From positions 1-64,000 of the forward strand of contig CAYSBW010000006.1 in the NCBI GenBank assembly GCA_964429485.1: 64,000 bases of DNA, written 5' to 3'. Made by a program: the position numbers and the translations under genes. The stretch comes from JAPLKB01 sp964429485 (GTDB lineage: Bacteria > Desulfobacterota > Syntrophorhabdia > Syntrophorhabdales > Syntrophorhabdaceae). Under the pieces are notes generated by a model. It did no database searches and was not told the DNA's origin. It saw only the letters and a list, made by a program, of their open reading frames with translations. Shown in pieces: positions 17,654 through 26,138 of this stretch (its first letter is position 1; the number at the start of each line of letters is the position of its first letter).

Positions 17654-17741
17654 ATTTCCTCCTCCAGCACATTAGGTATTATCAACGATTTTTCACTAAA
17701 TATAGTTTCAGGTGTCGGACAATCCCGTACAAACCCGTTCT

Positions 17742-17901
17742 TCACATTCCAGCACCTTCAATTACAGAGACTTGTGTACCTCCTATCCACGAACAAAATC
17801 CGCAGAGTCTTCTTCTTTTGTCCACAGCATGGACTAATATATACTCGCTGTTTCGGTTTAGGCACAACAGATCCTTTTTTTGATTCAAAATCTTTTTTCA
17901 A
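17742..17901 (-). pseudogene. Small CxxC protein, frame broken at an A7 run
   Basis: A TTG at 17901, with AAGGTGG 5 nt upstream, starts MKKDFESK and then meets seven A (17881-17875). The original frame runs on into an unconvincing sequence ending at 17758. The neighbouring frame reads KDLLCLNRNSEYILVHAVD, later LCGFCSW, and ends IEGAGM at a TGA (17742), and looks more protein-like. Joining the frames by losing one A gives a 52-aa protein with a CxxC pair. It could be a real frameshift, a sequencing error in the homopolymer, or slippage-dependent expression. It directly precedes the radical SAM gene; family unknown. Confidence 0.5.
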
Positions 17902-18286
17902 AAATTCCACCTTCTGTTAAATGAATTATTTAATTATATAAATTGGATAATTATATACTATTATACTAATTTATTACTTATTGCTACAACTAATAACTAA
18001 TTCAGTTATTATATAATTAGCTGATACTGTATTTCATAAACAACAATAAATTAAACTATGAATTAATAACCTGTTGAATTTTAATTCTTTAGATCACCAC
18101 TTTTTTTAATTAAAATCCATATAAGAATAGACTTGAAAATGTAGTGATTAAATAGTATATTTAGTTATATATAAGTTATAAATGTAAGTTTTATAGCTTA
18201 TTTGTAATTAATATATTTATTATTTATTAAGTATGCTGATAATTCCATAATATCTGTCAGGATAAAAAATAAAATAAGGAGAATAT
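17902..18286. other. AT-rich divergent intergenic region
   Basis: 385 nt of very AT-rich DNA between the leftward radical SAM group and the rightward molybdopterin-like/TonB operon. It must contain promoters for both; several TATAAT-like hexamers occur (e.g. around 17935-17960 and 18160-18190) but none has a convincing -35 partner. No RNA or repeat structure recognised. Confidence 0.5.
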
Positions 18287-19327
18287 ATGATTAAGAAAAT
18301 GTTTTTTTTGCTTATATGCATTTGCGCTTTATGGGTTGTAGTTGCAGGAGCATCCCCTTCTGCTGTTCTTACGATCACAGGTGCAGTGAAGACTCCTTTA
18401 AACCTCAACATTGAGGATCTTAAAAAACTCCCGCATTCTACAATAAGACTTTCAGAGATAACCAGTGACAAAAATTACCATGGTGTATTTACATATCAGG
18501 GTGTTCCCCTTAAAACACTTCTCGAAATGGCATCAATTCAAAAAACAGGGGCAATCTTTAACAAGAATCTGGATATTGTTATTTCAGTCAGCGATAAAAC
18601 AGGCAAAACAGCAAATCTTTCATGGGGTGAGGTTTTCTACAAAAATCCTTCTGATATTATTATAGCGCTTTCTGCTGTTCCAGTTGTTCCCCATCATATG
18701 AACTGTAATGAATGTCATCAGGCAAGCTGGTATGAATCAGCCCTGAATAAGCTGAAGCGAAAAATAGGTTTTCCTAAACTGGTAGTAGCGAATGATTTTT
18801 TTACAGACAGGAGTATAGAGGATATTTCACATATTGAAGTTATTGATATCAAGAAAGATAAACCGAAGAAAAAAATGGATGCATTGATTTCTCCAAGTTT
18901 TTCAATAATTGATAAAAATGGAAAATCACAGGAAATTTCAGATTTAACCAAATATTCACATATAGATGTAATTGTTAAAGAAGTAGGAGACGGCAGAGGA
19001 TACCATGGATTGAAGGAATATAGCGGTGTAAGCTTAAGGAATTTAATCAAAAAGGCAGGGGCTGATTTTGATTTGGATACTGTTTTCCTGATCTCTTCTC
19101 CTGATGGCTATCAATCCACCTTTTCCTATGGTGAAATTTTTCTTTCAACTTGCGGAGAAAGGATAATCATGGCAGACAAGTTGAATGGAAAACCATTGAA
19201 AGATGGCGGTAAGTTCACTCTCCTTCCTCCAGACGATCTTGCAGCTGACAGAGATGTAAAAGCAGTTAATAGAATAGAACTGATTTCTGTAAAAAATCTA
19301 AAGAAAATAAAAGATAAATCAAAATAA
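18287..19327 (+). CDS. Secreted protein with two molybdopterin-oxidoreductase-like modules and a CxxCH motif
   Basis: 346 aa. Residues 1-22 look like a Sec signal peptide (MIKKMFFLLICICALWVVV). Two similar modules resemble the sulfite-oxidase-type molybdopterin-binding domain: about 25-190 (VLTITGAVKTPLNLNIEDLKKLP, FTYQGVPLKTLLEMA) and 195-335 (EYSGVSLRNLIKKAG). Such modules often lack cofactor ligands in proteins of this kind, so enzymatic activity is uncertain. Residues 140-144 are CNECH, a c-type haem-binding pattern preceded by HHMN. A good AAGGAG ribosome site precedes the ATG. First gene of an operon with tonB, exbB and exbD, implying an envelope role. Confidence 0.75.
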   Translation: MIKKMFFLLICICALWVVVAGASPSAVLTITGAVKTPLNLNIEDLKKLPHSTIRLSEITSDKNYHGVFTYQGVPLKTLLEMASIQKTGAIFNKNLDIVISVSDKTGKTANLSWGEVFYKNPSDIIIALSAVPVVPHHMNCNECHQASWYESALNKLKRKIGFPKLVVANDFFTDRSIEDISHIEVIDIKKDKPKKKMDALISPSFSIIDKNGKSQEISDLTKYSHIDVIVKEVGDGRGYHGLKEYSGVSLRNLIKKAGADFDLDTVFLISSPDGYQSTFSYGEIFLSTCGERIIMADKLNGKPLKDGGKFTLLPPDDLAADRDVKAVNRIELISVKNLKKIKDKSK

Positions 19328-19387
19328 TAAATATGATTTTTGATCGCAGCATATATAAAAACAATGAAAATTACAGGAGGAAATTAT

Positions 19388-20194
19388 ATGTCTGAGTATT
19401 TCTTATCCAACAAAAATATTCAGGTAAATTCTCCTGCATATAATCATTCCTGGTGGGGAAAATATTTACTCGTTGCTGTGACACTACACATTGCAATAAT
19501 ATCCATTCCTGTATCGGAATATACTTTTAAATATACTGGTGATAAAGGAGAAATAGAGGTTGCAGTTTTGCCTGAGCCATCTCCTGTAGAACATGTTCCG
19601 CCACCCAAAACAATTAAACCTCCTGTTTCAAGACCTTTTCAACCGCCTAAAATTCAAAAAGTCAAAGGTCCTCCGCCTGCCAGAGCTGAAGGGAAAATGA
19701 CTGCGGAATTACCTCAAAAAATAGTCTCCCCTGATACAAACCCAACAAATGAGGTTGCTCAGGTTGGACCTGGTTCAGGTGGTGTGGCTATTGTGGGAGG
19801 TACAGGGACAGGAGGAGCAACCCTTTCAGGAAGTGGAGGAAATCCTGGAGGTTCAGGTGCTGGTTTGGGTCGTCAAGGTATTGGAGGAGGAAAAACCGGA
19901 CCAATTGATTCAGCTTTCGGATCAGGCGATGGGCCTCAATGGCTTTATCAGGAAAAACCTGTTTATCCTTATTCTGCAAGGAGGCTTGGTAAACAGGGCA
20001 GAGTTGTGCTCAGATTAACAATTGACGAAAAGGGTAATTTAACAAAAACAGAAGTTATTGAAGCTACAGATCAAATTTTTGTACAAGCTGTTATTGAGGC
20101 AGCAAGAAAATCAAAGTTCCGGGCTGCAAGCAAAAACGGTCAGGACTTTGCAACACGGGCAATATGGCCAGTAAATTTCAGAACAGGCGATTGA
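19388..20194 (+). CDS. tonB: TonB family energy-transducing protein
   Basis: 268 aa from the ATG at 19388, chosen because AGGAGG is 7 nt upstream (the open frame itself begins at 19340). One N-terminal membrane anchor (YLLVAVTLHIAIISIPV, about residues 22-38), then a proline-rich periplasmic spacer (about 60-125), a glycine-rich linker (GSGGVAIVGGTGTGG), and a C-terminal TonB domain from about 185: PVYPYSARRLGKQGRVVLRL and AARKSKFRAA. It couples the proton-motive force to outer-membrane transporters together with the ExbB and ExbD genes that follow. Confidence 0.9.
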   Translation: MSEYFLSNKNIQVNSPAYNHSWWGKYLLVAVTLHIAIISIPVSEYTFKYTGDKGEIEVAVLPEPSPVEHVPPPKTIKPPVSRPFQPPKIQKVKGPPPARAEGKMTAELPQKIVSPDTNPTNEVAQVGPGSGGVAIVGGTGTGGATLSGSGGNPGGSGAGLGRQGIGGGKTGPIDSAFGSGDGPQWLYQEKPVYPYSARRLGKQGRVVLRLTIDEKGNLTKTEVIEATDQIFVQAVIEAARKSKFRAASKNGQDFATRAIWPVNFRTGD

Positions 20195-20307
20195 TCTGAG
20201 GCATTAATAATAAAATATTTTAGATAGAACATGAACAATCAGTAAAAAAAGTTAAAGAAAATAAAAGTTCACCCGCCTGTCAGCAGGACGGGGCAAAGGA
20301 GGATAAG

Positions 20308-20922
20308 GTGTGGCATATGCTTATAAAAGGCGGATGGATGATGGTCCCTCTTGCCATATGTTCACTTGTTGCAGTCACTATTATTATTGAGCGATTTGTA
20401 TTCTTCAAACGTATCAGCAAAACCAGCCGGGCTGAGGAGATAATAAACCTTGCCCGAAAAAACCGCATAGATGAAGCTATCAGCATAATTGATGAAACAA
20501 GTGGCAGTTCAGGAATTCATCCGCTGCCATTGATGAGAGTTCTTTCTACAGGGCTCACACACCGGTCGGAACCTGCCGGCGCCATGGAAGCATCTGGAAT
20601 TAGCGAAATATCCATAATGAAACGTGGATTAGTCGCTCTTGATACAATAATAACCCTATCCCCGCTTCTCGGACTACTCGGTACTATTATCGGAATGATA
20701 GGTTCCTTCAATATAATGTCAACAACCGGACTGGGTCAGCCACATGCTGTAACCGGAGGCGTTGCAGAGGCTCTGATTGCCACTGCGTCAGGCATTACTG
20801 TTGCCGTAGTTACTCTCATACCTTACAATTATTTCCTTTCCAGGGTGGAAAGGGAGTCTGACGTCATAGAAGCCTATGCCACCAGGTTGGAATTGGCTCT
20901 CAATAAAAACACAAAAGAGTAA
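20308..20922 (+). CDS. exbB: ExbB / TolQ family proton channel subunit
   Basis: 204 aa from a GTG at 20308 with AAAGGAGG 6 nt upstream. Inner-membrane protein of the MotA/TolQ/ExbB family with three membrane segments: MMVPLAICSLVAVTIIIERF near the N terminus, TIITLSPLLGLLGTIIGMIGSF and IATASGITVAVVTLIPYNYF in the C-terminal half. Forms the proton channel with ExbD that energises TonB. Located 113 nt after tonB and 4 nt before exbD. Confidence 0.93.
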   Translation: MWHMLIKGGWMMVPLAICSLVAVTIIIERFVFFKRISKTSRAEEIINLARKNRIDEAISIIDETSGSSGIHPLPLMRVLSTGLTHRSEPAGAMEASGISEISIMKRGLVALDTIITLSPLLGLLGTIIGMIGSFNIMSTTGLGQPHAVTGGVAEALIATASGITVAVVTLIPYNYFLSRVERESDVIEAYATRLELALNKNTKE

Positions 20923-20926
20923 AATA

Positions 20927-21346
20927 ATGAAACTACCACGGAAATCAAGAAAAAAAGCACGTATAGAGATTATACCTATGATTGATACAATGTTTTTTCT
21001 TTTAGTATTTTTTATGATAGCAACCCTGACCATGACAGTACAGCGCGGACTTCAGGTTAATCTTCCACACGCAGCAACAGCCAAAGATGATATAAAACAA
21101 ATAGTTACTCTTACTCTCACAAAAGAAGGAAAACTGTATTTTGATAAGGATGAAATAAATTCTCCATTAGACATTCAAACACGCCTTAATTCAATGGAAA
21201 AGCAAAGAGCCGACATATCAGTAATAATTAATGCTGATAAAGCTGTTGAACACGGCAGAGTTATTGAAGCAATGGATTCAGTGCGAAAAAGTTGCAATGC
21301 CAAAATAGCAGTTGCAGTAAGACCTACAAAAATATCTGGCAATTAA
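20927..21346 (+). CDS. exbD: ExbD / TolR family biopolymer transport protein
   Basis: 139 aa from the ATG at 20927, 4 nt after the exbB stop. Basic cytoplasmic N terminus (MKLPRKSRKKARIEIIP), then the single membrane helix with the proton-carrying Asp in IPMIDTMFFLLVFFMIAT (about residue 19), and a periplasmic domain ending VAVRPT. ExbD rather than TolR is preferred from the TonB neighbour. Last gene of the four-gene operon. Confidence 0.93.
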   Translation: MKLPRKSRKKARIEIIPMIDTMFFLLVFFMIATLTMTVQRGLQVNLPHAATAKDDIKQIVTLTLTKEGKLYFDKDEINSPLDIQTRLNSMEKQRADISVIINADKAVEHGRVIEAMDSVRKSCNAKIAVAVRPTKISGN

Positions 21347-21513
21347 AAATATCCAATTAACAAAGTGATTAACGGCAGTTCAAGTAATTTTTAAATTTAT
21401 CCCTTATTTTTGTCATTTAATATAGTTTACGTTTTACCCAGGGACACCGGGGGCCCTTCCTGATAACAAATTCTGAATAAATTATGCTTTTATTATGGTT
21501 TATTTTTTTTGGC

Positions 21514-21548
21514 GGGGGCAACATGAGGTTTTGCTGCCCCCTTTTTTT
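21514..21548 (+). terminator. Intrinsic terminator downstream of the tonB-exbBD operon
   Basis: GGGGGCA (21514-21520) pairs with TGCCCCC (21535-21541) around a 14-nt interior, followed by seven T. It is 168 nt past the exbD stop and on the same strand, so it most likely ends that operon. Confidence 0.85.
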
Positions 21549-21782
21549 GGATAGAGGTTAAGAGAGAAGAAACATCTTAAGAAGCTGATTATCCTTATTC
21601 TATTTCTTCCGGATAAATATTGTTATAGCACATTAATTACTTATTGTATATATATTTCTTTTATTATGTTTTATTTTAGATTATTATTGCCTATTTTCAA
21701 AGCAGACGCCAGTTTCATCGTGTCTTTTTCAGGTATTCTCAACATCTATTCATTTCTTTTTATACTAATATTTTTTTAATAT

Positions 21783-21938
21783 AAACTCGGGCCAACCTCA
21801 AACATCAATTCTGATAAAGATCTAACATTAATAGCATGGGTATATCCGAACACCAATTCTGATTTTACTCGAATACTTGACGTTCAAATTAATGACTTTA
21901 GCGTGTGGAGAGATGCCGTTACTATGACATCAATATGA
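21783..21938 (+). pseudogene. Fossil fragment of a LamG-like (concanavalin-fold) protein
   Basis: An open segment without a start codon translates as KLGPTSNINSDKDLTLIAWV, then YPNTNSDFTRILD and INDFSVWRDAVTMTSI, then stops. The pattern (SDKDLTLIAWVYPN, later a DDFxxWxxALT-like close) matches the beginning and end of LamG/LamG_3 domains, whose typical text is FTLSAWVKP ... IDDVRIWNRAL. The middle of the domain is missing, so this looks like an internal deletion in a decayed extracellular-domain gene. Recognition rests on motif memory alone. Confidence 0.4.
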
Positions 21939-22100
21939 CCATTGAGTAATCACAAATGAAAGTTCAATGAATTTCTAAAATTCCGCTGAATAACATAATA
22001 TCACTGCTTTATTCTTTATGTTAATAACTGCTAATTTTAAAGATATAATGATCAGGAATATTTAATTTCTTCCACAAATGTGGGGAATAGAAAAAACAGC

Positions 22101-22132
22101 AAAAAAAGGACTTAGGAGATTTTCCTAAGTCC
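22101..22132 (-). terminator. Terminator of the tRNA-Lys/tRNA-Glu transcript
   Basis: On the minus strand, GGACTTAGGA (22132-22123) and its exact complement (22117-22108) form a 10-bp stem with a 5-nt loop followed by seven T (22107-22101). It lies 17 nt after tRNA-Glu, so it ends the two-tRNA transcript. Confidence 0.92.
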
Positions 22133-22148
22133 TTATAATCATTAAGAG

Positions 22149-22221
22149 CGTCCCCACGGGGATTCGAACCCCGGTTGCCGGCGTGAAAGGCCAGTGTCCT
22201 AGGCCTCTAGACGATGGGGAC
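22149..22221 (-). tRNA. tRNA-Glu (anticodon TTC)
   Basis: 73 nt cloverleaf closely resembling E. coli tRNA-Glu: acceptor GTCCCCA pairing with TGGGGAC, D-arm GTCTAGAGGCC, anticodon loop CTTTCAC giving TTC, and the T-arm GGGGTTCGAATCCCC. Discriminator G; the 3' CCA is not encoded. Seven nt downstream of tRNA-Lys on the same transcript. Confidence 0.97.
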
Positions 22222-22228
22222 ATTTTTT

Positions 22229-22302
22229 TGGGCCGTGTAAGACTTGAACTTACGACTCTCTGCTTAAAAGGCAGATACTCTACCAACCTGAGTTAACGGC
22301 CC
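22229..22302 (-). tRNA. tRNA-Lys (anticodon TTT)
   Basis: 74 nt. Acceptor GGGCCGT pairs with ACGGCCC; anticodon stem CTGCC with loop CTTTTAA gives TTT, matching tRNA-Lys; T-loop GTTCAAGTC; discriminator A. CCA is not encoded. First gene of a Lys-Glu tRNA pair transcribed leftwards. Confidence 0.96.
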
Positions 22303-22468
22303 GTTCAAGTGTACTAAGATATTAAAATTTTCAGGCAATGTCAAGTTTAATAAACCATAGTTTGCCAATTCTCTTGTATTACAAATGAAATAAATGGTAT
22401 ATGTTAATTGTTAAAACATTCAAAATTAGGGAATATTGTAATTTACAAAGGTTAATGAAAGGATAATT

Positions 22469-23356
22469 ATGAACCACTATGATATGGTCTTTATAGGTCA
22501 CTTAGGTGCAGGTACGGTTGTTCCTTTTGAGGGAACTCCTTTTGCTGAAGAGGGGTGCCCGCTTTTATTTACAGCAACAGCAGCTTCTTGTCTCGGTAAA
22601 AGAATTGCTGCTGTGACAAGAATTTCTGGCGATAATGACCACCTTCTTGAACCGTTTAGAGCTACCGGCATTGATCTTTTTATTCAACCTGGAGAGGTTA
22701 CTCGATATCGTGTTGTTTTCCCTACCGCCAATGTTGATGAAAGACAACCCTTTATTTTAAAGAATGGAGGGCATTTTACTATAAGTGACATACCACCCCT
22801 TGAACCTTGTCTTATTCACCTGTGTTGTGTGGGTGTCCATAAGTTTCAACTTGAGCTGATGAGGGAACTGAAGGAGAAAGGTTTCTCTTTGTCAGTGGAT
22901 ATGCAGGATTTTGCATTTCAAATTGATGAAAAAACAGGTGCTTTGCATATTAAGGATGTGCCGGAAAAAAAAGAGATTCTGGAAACGGCAAGCTTTGTGA
23001 AACTTGATACCATAGAGGCAAAAATTCTTACCGGTGTTGAAAATATTAAGAATCAGGCAGCTATTCTGGAAGACTGGGGAAGCTCAGAAACCATTATAAC
23101 TTCTTCTGAAGGGGTCCTTGCAAGAAGTAAAGGAAAAAATGTGTTTGCCAAATTTACAAACAGAAGCACCCGCGGCAGAATGGGCAGAGGCGACACTGTC
23201 ATAGGATCATACCTGTCGCGCAGACTTGATCATTCTTTTGAAGACTCGCTTCATTTTGCAGCAGCCTTGGCATCAATCAAAATGGAATCAACCGGTCATT
23301 TCAAAGGCTCTCTGGATGAAGTTATTGAAAGAATGGAAGGATCTCTTTCTTCCTGA
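22469..23356 (+). CDS. PfkB-family carbohydrate/nucleoside kinase
   Basis: 295 aa. Contains the family C-terminal signature with the catalytic Asp in RMGRGDTVIGSYLSRRL (about residues 233-249; usual form GAGDxFxAG), followed by FAAALASIKMES. The N-terminal glycine-rich start is MVFIGHLGAGTVVPFEG. Phosphorylates a sugar or nucleoside, substrate unknown. Its GAGD motif is altered to GRGD, but the base Asp is kept. It is flanked by tRNAs on the left and a VanZ-like gene on the right, with no sugar pathway nearby. Confidence 0.82.
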   Translation: MNHYDMVFIGHLGAGTVVPFEGTPFAEEGCPLLFTATAASCLGKRIAAVTRISGDNDHLLEPFRATGIDLFIQPGEVTRYRVVFPTANVDERQPFILKNGGHFTISDIPPLEPCLIHLCCVGVHKFQLELMRELKEKGFSLSVDMQDFAFQIDEKTGALHIKDVPEKKEILETASFVKLDTIEAKILTGVENIKNQAAILEDWGSSETIITSSEGVLARSKGKNVFAKFTNRSTRGRMGRGDTVIGSYLSRRLDHSFEDSLHFAAALASIKMESTGHFKGSLDEVIERMEGSLSS

Positions 23357-23371
23357 TTCAACTCGGGCCAT

Positions 23372-23803
23372 TCAGTACGTAATAGAATTATCGGTTGTTC
23401 TCTTGTATAGCCTTTCCAGGAAATAGAGAAAATTGAAACATCGTTTTCTGCTTAGTATAAAACCAAAAACAACTCCCAACGTATTTGCAACCATATCGCA
23501 GTATTCAAATTCTCTAAATCCTCCCAATCCCTGTATGACTTCAAGAAAAATACCTAAACATACAAGGCATAAAGCAACTAAAAAAGACTCTGTTTTATTA
23601 CTGTATATCTGACCAAACCAGCACATCAAAATCATATAAGCTAAATAATGCATGATTTTATCACTCTGATTGAAATGTACAAGATCCGGCGGGTTTGAAA
23701 CAAGAGAGATATATATAACAAGCAAAACCATTAATATCCCTAAAAAAGACCAAAACTTGTAATATGTAAGTCTGTTATTCATTAAACCTGTAGAGTTATC
23801 CAA
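23372..23803 (-). CDS. VanZ-like membrane protein
   Basis: 143 aa, four predicted membrane segments (about residues 17-35, 48-66, 73-90, 105-122). VanZ-like landmarks are the DKIMHYLAYMIL motif (conserved DKxxHxxxY) and the paired FLEVIQGL... EYCDMVANTLGVVFG (ExxQ followed by D..AN..G). Function unknown; founding member lowers teicoplanin susceptibility in enterococci, but most homologues are general membrane proteins. Convergent with the PfkB gene, 15 nt apart. Confidence 0.85.
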   Translation of the reverse strand: MDNSTGLMNNRLTYYKFWSFLGILMVLLVIYISLVSNPPDLVHFNQSDKIMHYLAYMILMCWFGQIYSNKTESFLVALCLVCLGIFLEVIQGLGGFREFEYCDMVANTLGVVFGFILSRKRCFNFLYFLERLYKRTTDNSITY

Positions 23804-23985
23804 TATTTATATTACAGATGTGATTTATTTTGTTCTGAACAAATAAAACAACATACCTGAGACAATTGGTAAGTGTCAAGATGATTATATATTGTGAGTG
23901 GTTATTTATTAAATTATCTTTGCATCTTTTCCTTTTCAATTTGTTAGAATATGAGATAATTAAGGTAATCATATATGGAGGTCAC

Positions 23986-24393
23986 ATGAAAAAATGTTTT
24001 ATTGCCATCCCGTCAATACTGTTTTTTTTCTCAACAATAGTAATCCCTTCTCTGTGCATTGCAATGGCCAATCCCGCATCAGTCAACTGCATTAATAGCG
24101 GTGGAACTTTTTTTATACAAGAAAGGGGGGATGGTGGAGAATACGGAATATGCATGTTTCAAGATAACCGTCAATGTGAGGAATGGGCTATGTACAGGGG
24201 AGATTGTCCGACAGGAGGAGTGAAAATCACCGGTTATGCAACTGCTGCTGCAAGATTTTGTGTCATTACAGGCGGAATATATGCTGCAACTGAAAATATT
24301 GGTACAGATATTGAAGGAGGTAGCTGTACCTTTAAAAACAACATATGCGATGCATGGTCCTACTACAATGGCAAGTGCGAAAAGAAGGAATAA
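23986..24393 (+). CDS. Secreted protein with two DUF333-like repeats
   Basis: 135 aa from the ATG at 23986 with GGAGGT upstream (the open frame extends further but without a start signal). Signal peptide about 1-25 (MKKCFIAIPSILFFFSTIV). Two DUF333-like units follow: NPASVNCINSGG with YGICMFQDNRQCEEWA and a closing GDC, then RFCVITGGIY with GSCTFKNNICDAWSYY and GKC. Each unit has four cysteines, probably disulfides in the periplasm. DUF333 proteins are often annotated as putative hemolysins without experimental support. Confidence 0.8.
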   Translation: MKKCFIAIPSILFFFSTIVIPSLCIAMANPASVNCINSGGTFFIQERGDGGEYGICMFQDNRQCEEWAMYRGDCPTGGVKITGYATAAARFCVITGGIYAATENIGTDIEGGSCTFKNNICDAWSYYNGKCEKKE

Positions 24394-24443
24394 TTTAAGT
24401 TAAACCACCCTCTCCTATTATGATGACAGGAGGACTGCTGTAA

Positions 24444-25577
24444 TCAATAAATATCAAAGACAATAAGCTTGACTGGAACAGCCCCGTTTAAAAAAGAAAC
24501 CTTTTTCTGAGGTTTTAATCCTAACTCACTTAATGGTAATGATACAGGGCCAAGAATCCCGCAGCGCCATCCCTTAAAATGCTGTTTAATGTGGTCACCA
24601 ATAGCTCGCATATACTCCTTACCTGAATCTTTTCCTGTCATTCTTACACCATAGGGGATATTGGCAATCATGAGCCCTTTTTCATCAGGCTTTTCTGTGT
24701 TAAAAAAATCTTTTGTATTAAATTGAATTATATTTTGCAGATTGGCATTGGCAGCTGTTTTCCTGGCTATTTCGACAAATTCAGGTTCAATATCTGAAGC
24801 AAATATCCCTGCTTTTGGATTATGTTCCTCTGCCCGCGCCCGCTCTTGAACAGTTTTCCAGAGACCTGGATTAAAATCAAGGAGATATTCGAATCCGAAA
24901 CTACCCTTTTTCCTTAGTATAAGTGGGGCCCTGTTTATAGCAACTTGCGCTGCCTCAATAGCGATTGTTCCACTTCCGCACATGGGATCAAAAAAACTTG
25001 CGGTGCCATCGTAATCACAAGCTGCAAGGAGTGCTGCAGCAAGTGTTTCCTTTAAGGGAGCCGGATGGCCTTCAACTCTGAATCCTCGCTTATGCAGGCT
25101 TTCAAGGGAAGTTTCCATGCTGATCATCAATCTTTTATTACGAATGTACCCTGTAATTATTATCACTGCATCACGAGAGTTCTGGTTTGGTATAACATTC
25201 AGGTGATGTTGAAAACAATCATTGATCGCTTCCCGCAACTTACTTCCAATCAGATGAATCGGGACTTCCTTTTCCTCATTAGAAGCAAATATGTTGATGC
25301 TTACTGCATGGTTATGTGAAAAGAGTTTATCGAATCTGATCCTCTTTGCTTTATCAAATATTATTGTAGAAGATTGAGCTGGTATTTCTTTTAAAACCAA
25401 ATAGATTCTACCAGCCAGTCTGGACTTTAAGTGAACTTTATAAAAAATTTCCTCAGAACCGTAAAAATGTACAACCTTATAACCAATCTTAATACTTTTG
25501 CCCCCTATCGAAGCAATTTCCTTTGCCAGAAGACCTGTCAGTTCGTCTGGGCAGGTCGCATAAAGTTGATATTCCAA
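24444..25577 (-). CDS. THUMP-domain class I SAM RNA methyltransferase (RlmL/YpsC-like)
   Basis: 377 aa. N-terminal ferredoxin-like plus THUMP region (about 1-150; YATCPDELTGLLAKEI), then a methyltransferase domain: motif I DPMCGSGTIAIEAA (about residue 200), acidic DIEPE, and NIPYG in place of the usual NPPY catalytic motif. Family members methylate guanine N2 in 23S rRNA (G2445 in E. coli RlmL). Length matches the single-domain form without the RlmK half. The NIPYG variant also occurs among relatives. Confidence 0.9.
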   Translation of the reverse strand: MEYQLYATCPDELTGLLAKEIASIGGKSIKIGYKVVHFYGSEEIFYKVHLKSRLAGRIYLVLKEIPAQSSTIIFDKAKRIRFDKLFSHNHAVSINIFASNEEKEVPIHLIGSKLREAINDCFQHHLNVIPNQNSRDAVIIITGYIRNKRLMISMETSLESLHKRGFRVEGHPAPLKETLAAALLAACDYDGTASFFDPMCGSGTIAIEAAQVAINRAPLILRKKGSFGFEYLLDFNPGLWKTVQERARAEEHNPKAGIFASDIEPEFVEIARKTAANANLQNIIQFNTKDFFNTEKPDEKGLMIANIPYGVRMTGKDSGKEYMRAIGDHIKQHFKGWRCGILGPVSLPLSELGLKPQKKVSFLNGAVPVKLIVFDIY

Positions 25578-25796
25578 TTGAGTCTCCGTGAATTATTTAG
25601 TTTGATACATTACTTATTTTTTTCTGGGATGTTACTTCTTTTGAATCAGATTCCAGCAGTCTAAATGAATTGCCTAATTCTAATTGATTGGACATAACAT
25701 GTCAATCAATGCCTTAGAAAATTACTGATATTTGGTCAAAAATCCATATTGTGTTATAATGTATTTTAAAAAGTAATCGGAGACAGGAGTACATTT

Positions 25797-26132
25797 ATGC
25801 GTAACAGAGGATATACAATTCGAAAAAAAACAGGTTTCAGGAAAGTCGATAATAATAAATCTGCTGAAGAAATACTTAAAGAAATAAGGAAAGATATCAC
25901 GCCACGTAACGATTACAGGGAGCAGTCACTAAAAATTCACGGCCTTATCTGTGCTAAATGTGCACGCGAATTCAGTGAAAAAAATAGGCATCTCCTGACT
26001 GTACACCACAAAGATGGAAATTCAAGAAACAACCCCCCGGATGGTTCAAACTGGGAAAATCTTTGTGTGTACTGTCATGATGACGAACATAGCAGGGGAC
26101 TTCTCGCTGATTATCTCAGCGAAAACAAATAG
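25797..26132 (+). CDS. HNH-family protein, YajD-like
   Basis: 111 aa. HNH region: CAKC (about residues 60-63), then LTVHHKDGNSRNNPPDGSNWENLCVYCHDDEH, with the HH, Asn and closing His of the fold and a second CxxC pair to hold zinc. The N terminus is basic. Resembles E. coli YajD, a small HNH protein of unknown biological role. No toxin partner or phage context here. It converges with tex, leaving 6 nt between stops. Confidence 0.85.
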   Translation: MRNRGYTIRKKTGFRKVDNNKSAEEILKEIRKDITPRNDYREQSLKIHGLICAKCAREFSEKNRHLLTVHHKDGNSRNNPPDGSNWENLCVYCHDDEHSRGLLADYLSENK

Positions 26133-26138
26133 CAAAAT

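Larger units (their letters stand above)
21347..22100. other. Long non-coding stretch after exbD
   Basis: About 750 nt without an intact gene. It holds a GC-rich hairpin at 21439-21462 (CAGGGA pairing with TTCCTG around a GGGCCC core), a strong terminator at 21514-21548, and a LamG-like coding remnant at 21783-21938. The rest is AT-rich with no recognisable signal. The fossil suggests this is a site of gene decay. Confidence 0.6.

Noticed and set aside
17701..17901. UGA at 17758 as a selenocysteine codon in the first frame of the CxxC gene
   Set aside because: The first frame lacks protein-like character after the A7 run, and the neighbouring frame gives a better sequence, so a frameshift explains it without Sec.
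21439..21462. GC-rich hairpin as a riboswitch or small RNA
   Set aside because: A short imperfect stem with no family resemblance; more likely incidental or part of the terminator region.
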